Shown: positions 13,201 to 28,200, counted from the first letter of the stretch. The stretch is 64,000 nucleotides of DNA from Channa striata (GCA_033026295.1 CM065187.1:20246388-20310387); one strand, 5' to 3'. Translations and numbers: made by a program. Notes: generated from the sequence alone by a model not told the origin.

Positions 13201-16200
13201 TCCAGAATGATTTCAACTTTCTGCTTTGGTCAGTATGAGTGGTTGGGCATTGTCGGGTTTAATCTGTTTTTAAAAAACAATTGATAAAATGAGCAGCATG
13301 ACCAGTCCCAACACAATAAAAATGCGTCACTGCTGCTATTTATTGATTTCTGCACCTTCCTGCTTGGTCTTGTATTTTCGTATTACTGGATTTGGCAGCA
13401 GCCTCTCTTGCTTCATGCAGTTTATCTCATATCTCAGTGATATGTGTCTACTGGGTTCTAGAGCATTGCTGGGATTTAATGCACTTCCTACTGAGTGCTG
13501 CACAAATGCTTGGATTTATCACTGAGCACCCACAGGAGGACAGCCTGTTCAGCCAACAAAAAGTGTAGAACCATTTAAAGTCTCACTGTTTATCCTCTGA
13601 TGTGTCTTAGGCAGAATGTTTTTCTCATGAATTCATACAGCAGTTTTCAGGAGTGTTAGATTTAAAACTGCTGCTGTATTCAGCAGATGTAACCAGTATT
13701 CATGTACCTGAAATTAAGTCACCTCCGCACTGCACCTATGTCTAAGTAAAAGTGTAAAAGTGTCCCTTATATTAAAGTGTTTATACAATAGTTGCCTGGG
13801 CCTGGGGATCAAAGAGAAAGGTAGAGTGAAACAGCCAACGACTGAGCACCCTGGGTTGGGACTGTGTGCGTGTGTTTGAGGAGGGAGTTTTTGCTGTGTG
13901 GCCATAACTGTGAATTTATAGTGCATCCTACATTACTAGAGGCAAGCCAGAGAGAAAATAAGAACCAGATCCTCCCTGTCCCTTACGACAATAGTTCCTA
14001 TAAAACAGACAGACAGACAAACATCATAATGCGAATGCTGTTTTCCCACACTCTGTAATGTCCTTACCCAAGGCTTGGCCAGGCTACCGACTGGGTTGTT
14101 CTGTATCCTTCAAATCCCACAGCTGCAAACAGTCTGGTTTAGTAGACAGTATACAGCTTATGTCCTCACAAACTGACTGCTTTAAGTTTTATTGTTTGTG
14201 TGTGTGTGTGTGTGTGCGTGCGTGTGTGTGTGTGCGTCTAAAAGATTAAAATCTCCATCATCCTACACAATGCACAAGCATTGCAAAAACAGAAATATTC
14301 TGACCTCATACAAGTTGTTACTGCAGAGAAACTTCACAGTAAAGTATATGTACAAGATACATGGAATTTTATATTAAGTGAAGTGATTTAATACAATTTT
14401 AGGCAGCCTGGTGGCTCAGTGGGTAGAGCAGCTAAATGGTGTATGTGAATATGGTGCAGAAGTGCGTGGAATCAAATCCCAGCCTACCCATAAAAAAAAT
14501 CCCCAGCCTACCCACCAGGTGTGTTCCTGAGCAAGACCCCCAGTGCTGGCTCCCCAGGCAGCAGCGCTGGCTGCCCTCTGCTCCTCCCAGAGGGATGTGT
14601 CTTCTGCACATAATATATGTAACATATGTGTATGTGCAATATGTATATGGGCTCAATGAAATGACCATAGGAAAATAAAGTTAAAGTCAAACAGTTTCAC
14701 CCAGAGGAAACCTGTGCATCAGGTGAAACCTGATGGGTGTTTGCTAACAAAGTCTCAAAAATGGCTAATATTCCTACTCTGACACTTTAGGGGTTGGATG
14801 CAGCTGTGATGTTCCTATGTTGTGCTCAGGAAGTGATGTGTCAGCTGCTTCACAGAAAAATCTGTCTGATTGCTGTTTCCATCACAACATAGTATTGGCT
14901 TAGTGTTGGGATATTTATGGGGGGTTAGCTAATGGTGGCATCTCAGGAGATTTTTTCTGTCTGGACAGATTTCTGCATCAGTGTCCAACAAGCATTTGCC
15001 CACACATTTGCTAGAAGGTTGAGTGTTCTCTTCTTGTGATTTTTTTTGTTTTCAACATGTTTTGTCTCAAAGCGTTGACTAACATGTTCTATGCTAATTA
15101 TGCAGACAGCTTTGCAAACCATTTCAGTGAATGAATAAATATAACTCCATATGTTATAAAATGTTCTCCATTTTTTGCCACATATGTTACCAGCTGCAGT
15201 CTGCTATCAGCTAACCTGCATGTCTGCAATTTTCTTTCTTGCCAAACGGGACATGTCAATGGGCCGCATCTGCTCAGAGGCCATACCACGCCCAGATTTG
15301 CCTAGACATTAGTGCTATTTTGTGCGTACAGCATGTTTAGGACAACTCCACAATCTCCTGTGTCCTGCTGTTATTTGGTAAGGAGGCACAGTTTTACGGA
15401 ACAAAAGGACAAATTACATTTTGTTAACTCAAAGGCAACATATTAAATCTCTTCTAGAGTTGTCAGAAATCATGTAAAGAAGGACTGGAAGACACTTCTT
15501 TGGCATGATGATACCATAATTGAGCTTTTGAGTCAGGCAACAGTTTGCACAGTTTTGCCCATCTCAGCTGCTGAAGCTTGTGACTCCTTTAGAGAGTTGA
15601 ATGGTGCCGAGTCATTCAGTAGGTGATGGCCTCCTTCACTTGTCTCCTTCTTGTACAGTAGCAAAGATTTTGACATCAGCCTGCTATAGGTAGCTTTATA
15701 CCTGTGCCATGTTCCTTCCATTTCTTGACTGATTTAACAAGAGATATGTTCTGAATCAGAAAGGTAATATCAAAACTACAAAAAGGCTGAATATGGCCTG
15801 TTGGGACACAGTTGGGCGCAAGTTTGTATTTCATTGTTGTAAAAGAGTCAAATATTTTGCAACATAATGTTATTAAGCTAGTAGAAATGTTCCTTCATGA
15901 GATTTTTTTTATAATTAATTTATTAAAAGGGATTCAGACTATTTTTTTTTTACACATATTATAAAAATGTTTTACACTCAACCATTTTTGTTACATCTGA
16001 TGATGGCATTTTCTATAAAGCAAATGGTATTACAGGGTTAAGTTTATATGGCCTTCAGGTAACTAGCAACTAGAGGTGTCAGATCAGTGAAAAATAAGTT
16101 TAAAAAAATATAAAAAGATGGAAATACTTACATCCATTAACACCATGTTTATTCTTGAATGATGATGACAGTGGTCTGGCTCCCTCCTCTAGAGGTGGTA

Positions 16201-19200
16201 AAACCCATAAATCTATATCTGACAGATGATGATGATGATGGATGATTCTAAGAGACAGGACAATCATTTTACTGTTTTCCTTTGTTTTTCCATCTAAATA
16301 AGCCTCTCCAACATGTCTGAACATTTGTCTGCTTGTGTTTGTTGCCCTGTAAGAAAATCACATAATTGCTCATTTGAAGGAAATAAAAACAACAGAAAGT
16401 AAAAAGTTATACTGGTCTGGAATGTTCTGGTCCAATATGTAGATGTCTAAATGTTGATATAATTAACCCCTTTTTTGCTTTCTTTTATACTAAATCTCTC
16501 TCCGTGCATCAGCTCAGAGGACAGCAGCTTTTGGATCTGACAGATACATGTTTGCCAGTGTTGGTTGGCTGTGCTTCTCCCACCCCCACCCCCCACATTC
16601 CCCTCTTTTCTCCTGTTTAATCGTTTTATAGGCGCTCTGGGCCTCTTCTGGGATTCTGGCTGGCATTTAGCAAACTGAGACCCCAAGAGCCCAAGGGCTC
16701 ATCCAAAACCTGCTTGCTCCAAGCTGTCCACATTATTAGCTTCCTGCTCTCAGAGGAGACCTCAGTCATTCACACACATGGCACACACACCAAAACAAAC
16801 ACACACTCCTTCTCTGTGAGTTTATGATTCTTTGTGTTTCTCTGTTGTCTTCTGTCCAGCTCCGTGCTTCTTTTCACATCATCTTTTCTCCGCACTTTCC
16901 TCTGATTCTCCCTGGAGAAAGAGGAAGAAGATGTGTTGTCAGAGATCATCACCAGCACCAGTGTAACAGTAATTACTTTATGGATATTCGTTGCCTAATT
17001 ACACTACTGTGGACATTTGCATAAATCTTTTCTTTTTTTTTATCATGAGCACAAACAGATGTCTTTAATCTTGTTGTTTGGGCTGCTTTCACTGCAGCAT
17101 ACATTATCTCTGCCTATGTGTCTGTCGTTCCATGTACTGAATGCCGGGACAGTCTGTGACACCAGGGTGGCTAAGCAAAGTGGGGTTTGGTGTGATTTTA
17201 TGAAAAAGATGGCATCACTGCTAATCGACAGTATTAGTAGCTATGCTTATGTCAGAAATTATCTGTGTTCAGATACACCAGCACTTCTTCAACATACTCA
17301 AACTTAAAGCTTCATTTTCTACATTTACAGTATGTCACTCGATTTTGTTGTGTCACATAAAGTAGGCGCATCGTTTATAGTCTCCAGCCCTAAAATTAGG
17401 TTCTATTTACAGGACTTTATTTAAAGGATAATTTTCCACTTTTTTTCATAATTTCATGGGTAATTTTTTTGAAATCACATGTCAGTAGTTGGATGGCACA
17501 GTTGCCCCAAATTCAAAGATTTATCAAAAATGCTGAAACTGGCTCAACGCAATGTGCATTTGTGTGCACCGAAACCACTTTGATTTTTGTTGCCCATTTT
17601 ACAAATTTTATTTACTCAAACGAAAACACAGTTTTAAGTTTTGCTACATACCACGAGCTGCTTGTTTTTTTGTTTGTTTGCTTTGTTGTTTTGGACCCCC
17701 CACAGTTTGACACACCGTAATATGTCACCCTGTACTTATGCTCCCTACAAAGTTGTAGATGAAACTGCAATTTAGCTGTAAAGAAATGTCATTTTTAGGA
17801 CACTGAGTCCTGTAATCTTGTAAATCATTGCACTGGACAACCATATACACATAAACATTCATTTCTGCTAGATTACCCCGAATTTTGTGTTGGATAGTAA
17901 AGTGATCGTGTCCTGGTGTTTGAGTTCCGCTGTTACATGCAAAACCCTATCTCTTCTCTTACTGTACATTTCTTGTCTGCTCTCCAATATCTGTTATCTA
18001 ATAGAGGAAGAACACCCACCCTCTGCCCTTTAAATACAGTCATTACTTTTATCTCTTTATTGTCATTGTAATGGTGCAAACAGTGAAATTATTAGCAAGT
18101 AGGTGGTGTGTACATTCAGCATAAAAACACACAGCACACCATTCATTAGATAAGTAAAAATAAATCAATAAATACAAATTAGGAAAAATGACATAGAGGG
18201 CCATTTAACCCATTTGAATGTCTAAAAATTGCCTAACTTGAAGCATGCACTGCAGCATGGTACAGCACTGTAGTGACTGAGTAGTTGGCAGTGGCAGCAG
18301 CCAACGGTCTTTTCTGCTCTCTTCATCAGGCTCTGCAGTGCTTTTTGTCTGTTTGGCCTGCTTTCAGTGGTCACCTGGTAAAATGCTGCCAGTAGCTTTC
18401 TCTCCATGCCATTGCTCATGAGCACTCCATGGGTCGTTGTTGTGCTTTCTTGATGAGCGCTTCCATGCAACGAGACAAGGAGGTTCTTAAACATATGGAG
18501 AAAAGTATTAGCTTTAGTGGCATGTTATTCTCCAAACACTTACAGGCACTGAACCTCACCACTGAAGTGAGACAGTAGTCTAAGGACAGTATAGTCTAAG
18601 GCAGTAGACCGTGTATATGATGCTTTACACATTCTTAGCTTGGGTATTAAATAGAACTGTGACAACTTATATTGTATTTTATGATAAATTAAAAGAATTT
18701 ACCTTCAAACATTTAGTCATTTTAGTATAGATGTAAAATTATAAGATTCATTCAAAGATTTGATATGAACACTGGCTGAAGCAGCAGGGGTATCTGGGGG
18801 TGGGGATGCTAAATAATTTGGGCAAACTGAACCTTTAATAAGCACATTTTCTGTGCTGCTCAAAGCATCAAACCCTGACACCACGGGCTGTTTCGGTCCC
18901 GCTGACAAAAATAACCAGTGGACAATAAAAGAGCATGATTTTTTTAACAGGGGTGTGGGTGTTTAAAGTGCACCAGTGGTTTACGAGGCTCAGAGACACT
19001 GTGGCACAGACAGACCACACTGCTGAAAGCCAGGATTACTTTTTCTGTCTACCTCTCCCCTGTTTGTCACCAGGAAAATCATAGACTTGCAACTTGTGTT
19101 TACCTTTATTCCTGTGGAAGCCTGTACACTGTGATGTATTGGTGCTTTACGTTTTGAATGTGTATGTCCAGTATGTCTCAGCTGTTAATGTGTTTTTGGC

Positions 19201-22200
19201 ATTAGTAAAAGGTTTAATTTGGGCTGTGGTGAACAGCACATTAAAAAATATACACTTCTTATGGCACTTCTATAGTTTAAAGAACCCTTTGTTTCTGCTT
19301 CATTTTTCCCCCACTCTGAATTGTATGACAGAATGACATGACAAACATGCAGAGAGGGACGTGATGACATGCAACAAGAAGTGAGTTATAAACCAGACTT
19401 ACATTACACATGTTCACTGTGTGAACAGTTTGGTGCAGTTTTGGTCCCCAAAACCAACACACAAAACAGCTGGTAGAACTTTGGTAGAAAGTTGTTCAAA
19501 GATTTAGACATTAAAGGACGCTTTCACTCATATTGAACTTGCTTCTTTAGGTTCTAGTTGTACTTGTAAATAAATGCCATTAGACTTCCCCCTGACTTCC
19601 CTATATATTTTAAAATATATGTCTAATTCTTGCTAAAAATCTACTCCAGATGATATCACTTGGAGGAACCTTCAGTTCAGATATTTTCATCTTGTTGCTC
19701 ACACTATGGAGGTTGTAATCACGGTCAACCTGCTTTTCCAAAGCTTCTCCGTCTGACACCATCTTAACTCCTAATGTTGAAAAACTCCTCCCTGATCCAG
19801 TGAGCCTGTAAACTCATATAGCGGGCTGTAGGATAAAAACACTACATTATGTAAATCTCTTTCAATAGGACCAAAGGTGTTTCACCATTGGCCTTTTTTT
19901 TGCACTCGTGTTCTTGCAGAGTTGTGAATCATCCTTAGTTACAGCCTGAATAAAGTTCTAATTTAAAGTTTGCATCCAGCAAACTACAGGTCAAAAAGAT
20001 AAAAGTGCGAGTTTTATCAAAGAGGCTTTGGAAGCTGACTTGTGTGGATCTGGGGTAGCCAGGTTTTATACACAGATCTGGGTATATTGTTGTTTCTATG
20101 AATCTTTTCCATGCTGAGGACCTTGAACGTAGAGCTGTCATAGGTCATGTGACGTGCAGTATAAGAGCAGAGGCACATTTCGGCTTTTGGCTATAGACTT
20201 ACAGTGGGTTTAAGTACCTTTTGTGAAACAAACGAGAGCGATGTGGGGGCCTTTGTTGCTGCTACAACTATAATATCAGGTCTGTGTGTCTATAACAAAT
20301 ACCAGTGTTTAACACATTTTTTGGAGATGCTCAGGTGTTGGTAACATCTTGCTTTCATCCAGCACATTCACGTTTCAGACTTGAACGTTGTCCTTTCTAC
20401 ATTTGAGTAATAGGATGCATGTTGGAGACGAAACAGGGAAATGTGAGCTGCTCTCATAGCGGAGGTTTTAGTAAGGTGTGGTCAGGTTGAGCATCGTAAA
20501 ACACTGTTGGTTGGGCTAGAGTCACCAAACAGGTACCAACCTTCTTTGGCTACTTGTAGTGGTGCTCAGAGACCCTTTGATGGGTCTGTCTGTCAGATAA
20601 TTCCCTCTGATGGTCGGGTCATCTCTTATGCGTCCTCTCTGTCAGAGTCAGGGAGTGACTGAGGAGACCATAAGGTTGTGCAGACACAGTAAGACAACCT
20701 GCAGTGATACAAATTTCGGGGCTGGAGATGAGTGTGATGACCACAGGAAAATATAATGAGCCCACACCCTCCCCAATTACTGCTTCATGGTTGTATGACT
20801 CCAGGCAAGTTTATGTCATGTCTGACAGACATGACAGTTGTGCAGACAAGGTCGACTGTGCAAAGTGAAAATTTCCTCCGTTAGTTGCTAAGATACTATG
20901 TTAAAAGAATGGGACAAATGTGAGGTCACAGTGACCTTAACCATCTAAATCTAATCAGTTCACCCATGAATCTCCGAATCTCAAAATGTCTTCATATTTT
21001 TGCCAAATTTAAAGAATGTTTCTCAGGTGAGCTCCCACCATGCGTCTTGCCTCTTAAACTGGAAACGTCAGAACAGTCCTTCTAGTACCTCAGCCGCCTA
21101 CCAATAATACCAATCAGTATTCTTTTTATTTGACTTTTTTAACAGTTTAGTAACACAAATTTTCTTTGGCACATACATGTTCAGAGTGTTTGACAATAAG
21201 TGAAACTGCCCACAGGTGTCGCACCAAAATCCTCCTCAGTCCTCCCTGGTAGCACAGTCACTTCTGCTGGAGCACAGCAACAATACTTGAACACATCACA
21301 CAGGGAAAAGTAGTACACAATAGTGTGAGTTGCCTGTCATAGCAGAGCAAATTTGTTTTTACTTGTTTTTTTATTTTGATATGGAACAATGTGTTTAGGT
21401 TTCAAAGTGATGCTGAAAAACTGGTTCATGCATTCGTTACTTCCAGATTGGTCTACTGTAATTCTCAAATGACAGGTTGCTGTGTGTGTGGCTGCACCTG
21501 GTGGTAATATTATTATGGCTAAACAGTATATGAATGTATGTACTTTTTAGGAGACAGATTTGCAAGAAACACAAGCAGTTTGACCATGAAGATTTAGCTG
21601 GTCTGTGTGTATGTGGCTGTGCACCTGTGTATGATTGGTTCAGACAGACGTTAAGAGTGAGACATAATATTACAATAGCACAAATATTGTAAGATCATCT
21701 GGGGCTCTGAGTCTATCACCCCCACCATAGTTCTCTTACACACATACTTACATAAACAGAAATACACACAAAGCTGGGTTCAAAATTACCCAGATAAAGA
21801 CAAACGTAAGCGTGAGCCTATCAGAGCGGCTGCATATTGAAGCAGGATCTTCTTGAACTCTTCTCTGCTGTGGTTTGCTTTAAGCACTTTTTCTGCTTTG
21901 TGGTGTAATGTCTAGACAGTATGTTGAGTTCCAATCAGTTAACCTCCCCCATTAATGACCACAGACGTCGTTTGTACACAAACTGTTTTTGAAACAGCGC
22001 CACATTGTAGGGCGGCAGGCATCTGTTGAAAATGCACCACTTCTGACTTCACACTATAAAATGTCACTCACCATTCATTACAGTGGAGCCGAAATCGGGC
22101 TAGTTTCACACTCGACTTTTGTGCTAAACACTCTGTGATGTGACATTGCAACTGGAAAAAGGGTCTGTCATGTGACATGTGACTTTAAAGAAGTACTAGT

Positions 22201-25200
22201 TATAAGTGACAACAACTGGCACTGGACTGGAACCCCAGTCTCCTATGTGGCCGATCCACCATTGTGTTTTGTGGAGTATCGCTGTTGTTATTTGTCAGTA
22301 TTCTCTGTTGTCACAAGAACTACATTCAGACATTAGTGTCTGTCTCTGTCTCTCTGTGCTACTCATTGCATTGGCCCATTTCTCCTGCTCAGTAAAACAG
22401 TTTCTTCTAAACCAGAGGCTGACAGGTCGATCATGGGCCTTTTTCAGCTTTAGGGACCTAAAGATTAAGAGCTGTGACACACCAAGGCAGCATCAAAGAA
22501 CTAGCAGCACCAAGGACCAACAGCTGGGCCAACAAGTGGGACCTGAACATGCCACAAACCCTGAGACTAGGGACCTGTCCAGGGTTTACTCTCCCTCTCA
22601 GCCTGTGACACCTGCGACAGGATTCAGTCACCATTGCCATAAACAGCTTAAGTGACTAAGACAATAGATAGATAGAATTGTAAGTGTGTCAGTAATTCAG
22701 CCAACTAAATTTAAGTTTCCACTTAATGCAATAGTTTGTGTTTTCATTTCTTGTAGTAGAAATATGCTCAAAAACACACCAGTGTGGAGAGGTGCTGCGC
22801 AATCGTACGATTGTCTTCATGAGGTAGGAAGTATTACTCTGTAACACCAACAGTCAAAGCGGACTTATTGTCTCCGTAGTTACAAAAACTCTCTTCTTCT
22901 CTTTCTCTCTTTCTCTCTTTCTCCTAATTCTGTCCAACCTTGTGACTCCTAAGGAGAACCTCAACATCTTCATCTCTGCTGCTTCCATCTCTGCCTCTTG
23001 TCTCTTTCTCACTGCTACTGTCTCTAACCCATAGAGCAGAGCTGGTCTCACCACTGTCCTGTTCACCTTTCCTTTGAGTCTTGCTGACACTCTTCTGTAA
23101 CACAACTCCTGACACTTTCCTCCACCCACTCCAACCTGCCTGCACTCGCCTCTTCACCTCTTTTCCACACTCCCCATCACACTGTACTGTTGACCCCAAG
23201 TACTTAAACTCCTGCACCTTCTTCACCTCAGCCCCCTGTAACCTCACACTTCTACCTGGATCCCTCTCGTTTACACACATGTATTCTGTCTTACTACGAC
23301 TGACTTTCATACCTCTTCTTTCCAGAGCAAACCTCCACCTCTCCAGCTGTTCCTCCACCTGCTCTCTACTCTCACTGCAAATCACAATGTCATCTGCAAA
23401 CATCATTGTCCAGGGAGTTTCCTGTCTGACCTCATCTGTCAACCTGTCCATCAACATAGCAAACAAGAAGGGACTCAAAGCCGATCCTTGGTGTAGTCCC
23501 ACCTCCACCTTGAATTCCTCTGTCTGACCTACGGCACATCTCACCACCGTCATGCTTCTCTCATATATGTCCTGAACTACTCTGACGTACTTCTCTGCCA
23601 CTCCCGACATCCTCATACAGTACCACAGCTCCTCCCTCGGCACCCTGTCATACGCCTTCTCTAAATCCACAAAGACACAATGCCGCTCCTTCTGACCATC
23701 TCTGTACTTTTCCATCAACAACCTCAAAGCGAAAATGGCGTCAGTGGTGCTCTTACGGGGCATGAAACCATACTGCTGCTCACAAATCTCCACCTCCTTC
23801 CTAAGCCTGGCCTCCACTACTCTTTCCCACAGCTTCATTGTGTGGCTCATCAGCTTTATCCCTCTGTAGTTGCTGCAGTTCTGCGTGTCACCCTTGTTCT
23901 TAAAAATCGGCACCAGGACGCTTCTCCTCCATTCCTCAGGCATCTTCTCACTCTCTAAAATCCTGTTAAACAGACCTGTCAGAAACTTCACTGCTGTCTC
24001 TCCTAGACACTTCCACACCTCCACAGGTACGTCATCAGGACCAACAGCCTTTCCGCTCTTCATCCTTTTCAGAGCCTTCCTCACCTCATCCTTTCTAATC
24101 TCTGCTATTTCCTGCTCCACAACATCCACATCTTCCTCCCTTCTTTCCCTGTCATTTTCCACATTCATCAGCTCCTCAAAATACTCCTTCCATCTTCTCT
24201 GCACACTCTCCTGGCTTGTTAGCACCTTTCCATTTCTGTCTTTAATCACCCTTATCTGTTGCACATCTTTCCCATCCCTATCTCTCTGTCTGGCTATCCT
24301 GTACAAGTCCTTCTCTCCTTCCTTCGTGTCTAACCTGTCATACAGCTCGTCGTAAGCTTTCTGTTTGGCCTTTGCCACCTCCCTCTTCACTTTGCGCTGC
24401 ACTTCCTTGTACTCCTGTCTACTTTCCTCAGTCCTTTCTACATCCCACTTCCTTTTAGCTAACCTCTTCCTCTGGATGCAGTCCTGTACTTCCTCATTCA
24501 ACCACCAAGTGTCTTTATCATCTTTCCTCTTACCAGATGACACACCAAGCACCTTCCTACCTGTTTCCCTAATTACCTCTGCTGTAGTTTCCCAATCATC
24601 TGGAAGCTCTTCCTGACCACCCAAAGCCTGTCTCAACTTCTGCCTGAATTCCTCACAAGTTTCTTCATTCTTTAGCTTCCACCACTTGGTCTTCTTTTCT
24701 GACTTTCCTCTCTTCTTCTTCCTGACCACCAGAGTCATCTTACACACCACCATGCGGTGCTGTCTGGCTACACTCTCTCCTACCACCACTTTACAGTCAC
24801 TAACCTCTCTCAAATGACCTCGTCTACATAGAATGTAGTCCACCTGTGTACTCCTACCTTCACTCTTGTATGTCACTCTATGTTCCTCTATCTTCTGGAA
24901 GTAAGTGTTAACTACAGCCATTTCCACCCTCTTAGCAAAGTCCACTACCATCTGTCCTTCTGGATTCCTGTCCTTTACACCAAACCTGCTCATAACCTCC
25001 TCATTTCCTCTGTTCCCCTCACCAACATGCCCATTGAAGTCTGCTCCAACAACTAGTCTCTCTCCTCTGGGGATACTCTCTACAACCTCATCAAACTCAC
25101 TCCAGAATCTCTCTTTCTCTTCTAACTCACAGCCAACTTGTGGAGCATACCCACTGACTACGTTCACCATCACACCTTCGATTTCTAGCTTTAGGCTCAT

Positions 25201-28200
25201 CACCCTGTCTGAGACTCTTTTCACCTCTAGAACATTGTTCACAAACTCCCCCTTCAGGATCACTCCTACTCCGTTCCTCTTCCTATCCACACCATGGTAG
25301 AACAGTTTGTATCCTCCTCCAATACTACGTGCTTTGCTGCCTTTCCACCTCGTCTCTTGCACACACAGTACATCTACCTTCCTTCTCTCCATCATGTCTG
25401 CCAGCTCTCTACCTTTCCCTGTCATTGTGCCAACGTTAAGAGTCCCTACTCTCAAATCTAAGCTCCTGCCTTTCCCCTTCTCTCTCTGACCACGAAGCCT
25501 TCTGCCTCCTCTCCTTCTTCGACCAACAGTAGTCCAATTTCCACCGGCACCCTGTAGGTTAACAGCACCGGTGGCGGTCGTTGTTAACCCGGGCCTCGAC
25601 CGATCCGGTATGAAAGTGGTATGGATGACTCGCATGGTTGTACTTGGCAAAATTTTACGCCGGATGCCCTTCCTGACGCAACCCTCTCTATTTATCCGGG
25701 CTTGGGACCGGCACAGAAGTTACTGGCTTGCAACCCCTGTGGCTAGATTCAGCTGATCTTCCACTAGTCTCAAAATATCCCACTTAGTTTATATAATTTC
25801 AATAGATATTGAAATATCTAAAGATATATTTTTCGTTCCAGACCTTCCTGTGTCTAAAGCTACAAGCTATTGGAACATTAGCTGAGTCAAAGTCATTAGG
25901 ATGTTAATGTGAAAACGGAATTAAATGACAAATAATCTGTTTTTTATTTTCTTAAGCTATATACAGTATCAAATGAGAGTTATTCCTGCTGTTTATACTG
26001 TGTATCAAACACTTAAAGACACATTATAGACAAAATAAAGTCAAGACAGATACATAGAAAAAAAACAAGAAATCCACCCTTGAGCAGTACGAAGCAACAG
26101 TGAAGAGGAAACACCATCCGGCCATATGCCTTGACTGGTTGTGTTAAACTAGCTTGTATAATATGTCTTCATTAAAAGGCTTTGTAAGATTTAGTTGGGG
26201 TGTCCATATACTTTTGGTCAAATGCATGAATCCATCATCCATCATCTATAATTGCTTACCCCATTCAGGGTCTCTGGAGCCTATCACAGGTGTTATGGGA
26301 TAAGATGAAGGGGAGACCTTAGACAGGTCTCCAGTCTGTCTCAGGGCCAGCACAGAGAGACACACACAAACAGACAACCATTCACACCAACAGGCTTTTT
26401 AGATTCACCAGGTAACCTAACACAAATGTTTTTGGACTGTGAGGGTAAACCGGAGGGAACTCACACAAGCACAGGGAGAACATGCAAACTCTACACATAA
26501 AGACCACAGTGGGCAGGTAGGTTTGAAGCGGGACCTTTTAGCCGTGAGGTGACAGCATTAACCATGTGCATAAATGTGCGTAAATGTTGCATAATATTTT
26601 TAGCCTTAAAGGAAAAAAATGATGATTTCCCTGCTTCACCTTATAGTCACCAAATTGGTCTTCTTCCAACACCACAGTCCACAAACAGTCCTTCAGGGCT
26701 ATGTGGAACTCCAGAAGGCGCATAAATGAGGGCATCTGATTGACTGCTGAGATCATTTCCCTGCTAACAAACATTTTGACGTGAGTCCCCAGAGAATCCT
26801 GAGGCCTTCCTTCGACTTCTTGAGCTTTGGCTGAGCAAACAGCACATCCCCACTCTGTGAATCCTGCTTTTATTTCCCCCTGCCTCCTTCACAATCATCT
26901 TTTAATTACGCCTACTAATTAAAACTCCAACAACCTGCCACCCGAAGCCAGCACCCACCCACCCAGCCTTCTTCTTAGGGTCAGCCAGCTCCCTGAGGAG
27001 GGAGAACAAACAAGAGAACAGTGAAGGAACACACACAGTCTGTTTTTACTGCTTCATCCTTTCTTCACTCTTCTTATCCTCTTTAATCCTGTACGTCTTT
27101 ATGCTTGTTAAGCCGCTCAGGCACTGTGGAGACACAGGGCACAGGGCCAGGGGGTCAAGGAGGCTTTTGGAAAGAGGCGAACCCAAGCAGTGGTGGTCCA
27201 GGCCTTACTGTGAAATTATCCTCTAAACAGTTTGCACAAATCTACTTTTGGAGTTAAAAACATTTTAAAACATACAATATTAAAGTCTAGATCCTCATTA
27301 GAAGTGGCTTGTCTGTGTCTATAGTCCTCAAAGCTCAGTTTGAACATTGTAGTGGGACAGTATTGGGTGTCATTATGCACACAATTACTAGTATGCTTCA
27401 TTGGGTGCATATCATCAATATTGACTTTAATGCTCTGCTTTTCACAGCCCTGGTGCTGTCGCACGTCTTGGAACACAGAATACTTTTTGACACACCAGTT
27501 TAAAATGTACCTAATTAACCTTCATTATATCAGGTCTGTATCACAGTTGATATGTGCTCCTCCCACATGTGTGAGAGGGACAGTGAGGAGCAAGCAACAT
27601 TAATATGTTACGTAATAATTAAAATGTTTTAGTGCAGCAGCATCAACTCAGTTAAGCAAAGGTTTAAATATTGTTTTCTTTGCAGAATGACATAATGACA
27701 TAAATACTTTTACTGGTGCTTAAAGTTGTTTGTGACTTTTTCTCTTTCATAAATGTGATGCTGTGTGCAGTAGTGGCATCACTGTAAGCTCATATCCAAT
27801 CAAATCACCAAAATGTGTTTAAAACAAGACACGTAGTCCATCTGATAATGAAATTAGTGTTTGTTTTACTCCTGTATAAGGCTTATGTTTGTTTGAACAC
27901 ACAGACAGTGACAGGAAGTGTAGTGCTTAGTGAATACAAGAAAACTTGTGAAGCACTGGCCACTTTCGCAACATTCCTGTATGTTTGGGATGTTTAAAAA
28001 AAAATTAACTGCACAGTACTTTATAGAGCAATAAAATGATGCATAGTTAGTCCGATTTCTCCATTTTACCAGCAATTGAAATACAAACACAAAAGGTTTT
28101 TGCAGTTTATCTGTGTAGTCATAGACATGAACTGACATACAGGTCTGGTTCTGGTAAAGTGAGCCTCACACACAAAACACTGATGCACACAACCAACAAC

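Noticed and set aside
14402..14480. Possible tRNA gene
   Set aside because: A-box- and B-box-like parts are present, but there is no full cloverleaf and a SINE-type body and tail follow.
16770..17024. Exon-like readings on both strands after the acceptor-like TCTTCTGTCCAG
   Set aside because: Both strands are open for about 60 codons with no motif; no matching donor or phase partner found.
22206..22655. Plus-strand ORF of 149 codons
   Set aside because: Overlaps a partial dispersed repeat at its end, has no motif and no splice or promoter context.
23081..25756. Several plus-strand ORFs of 60-161 codons, rich in Ser, Leu and Thr
   Set aside because: They are the reverse complement of the RTE LINE coding sequence; the minus-strand frame carries all the recognisable motifs.
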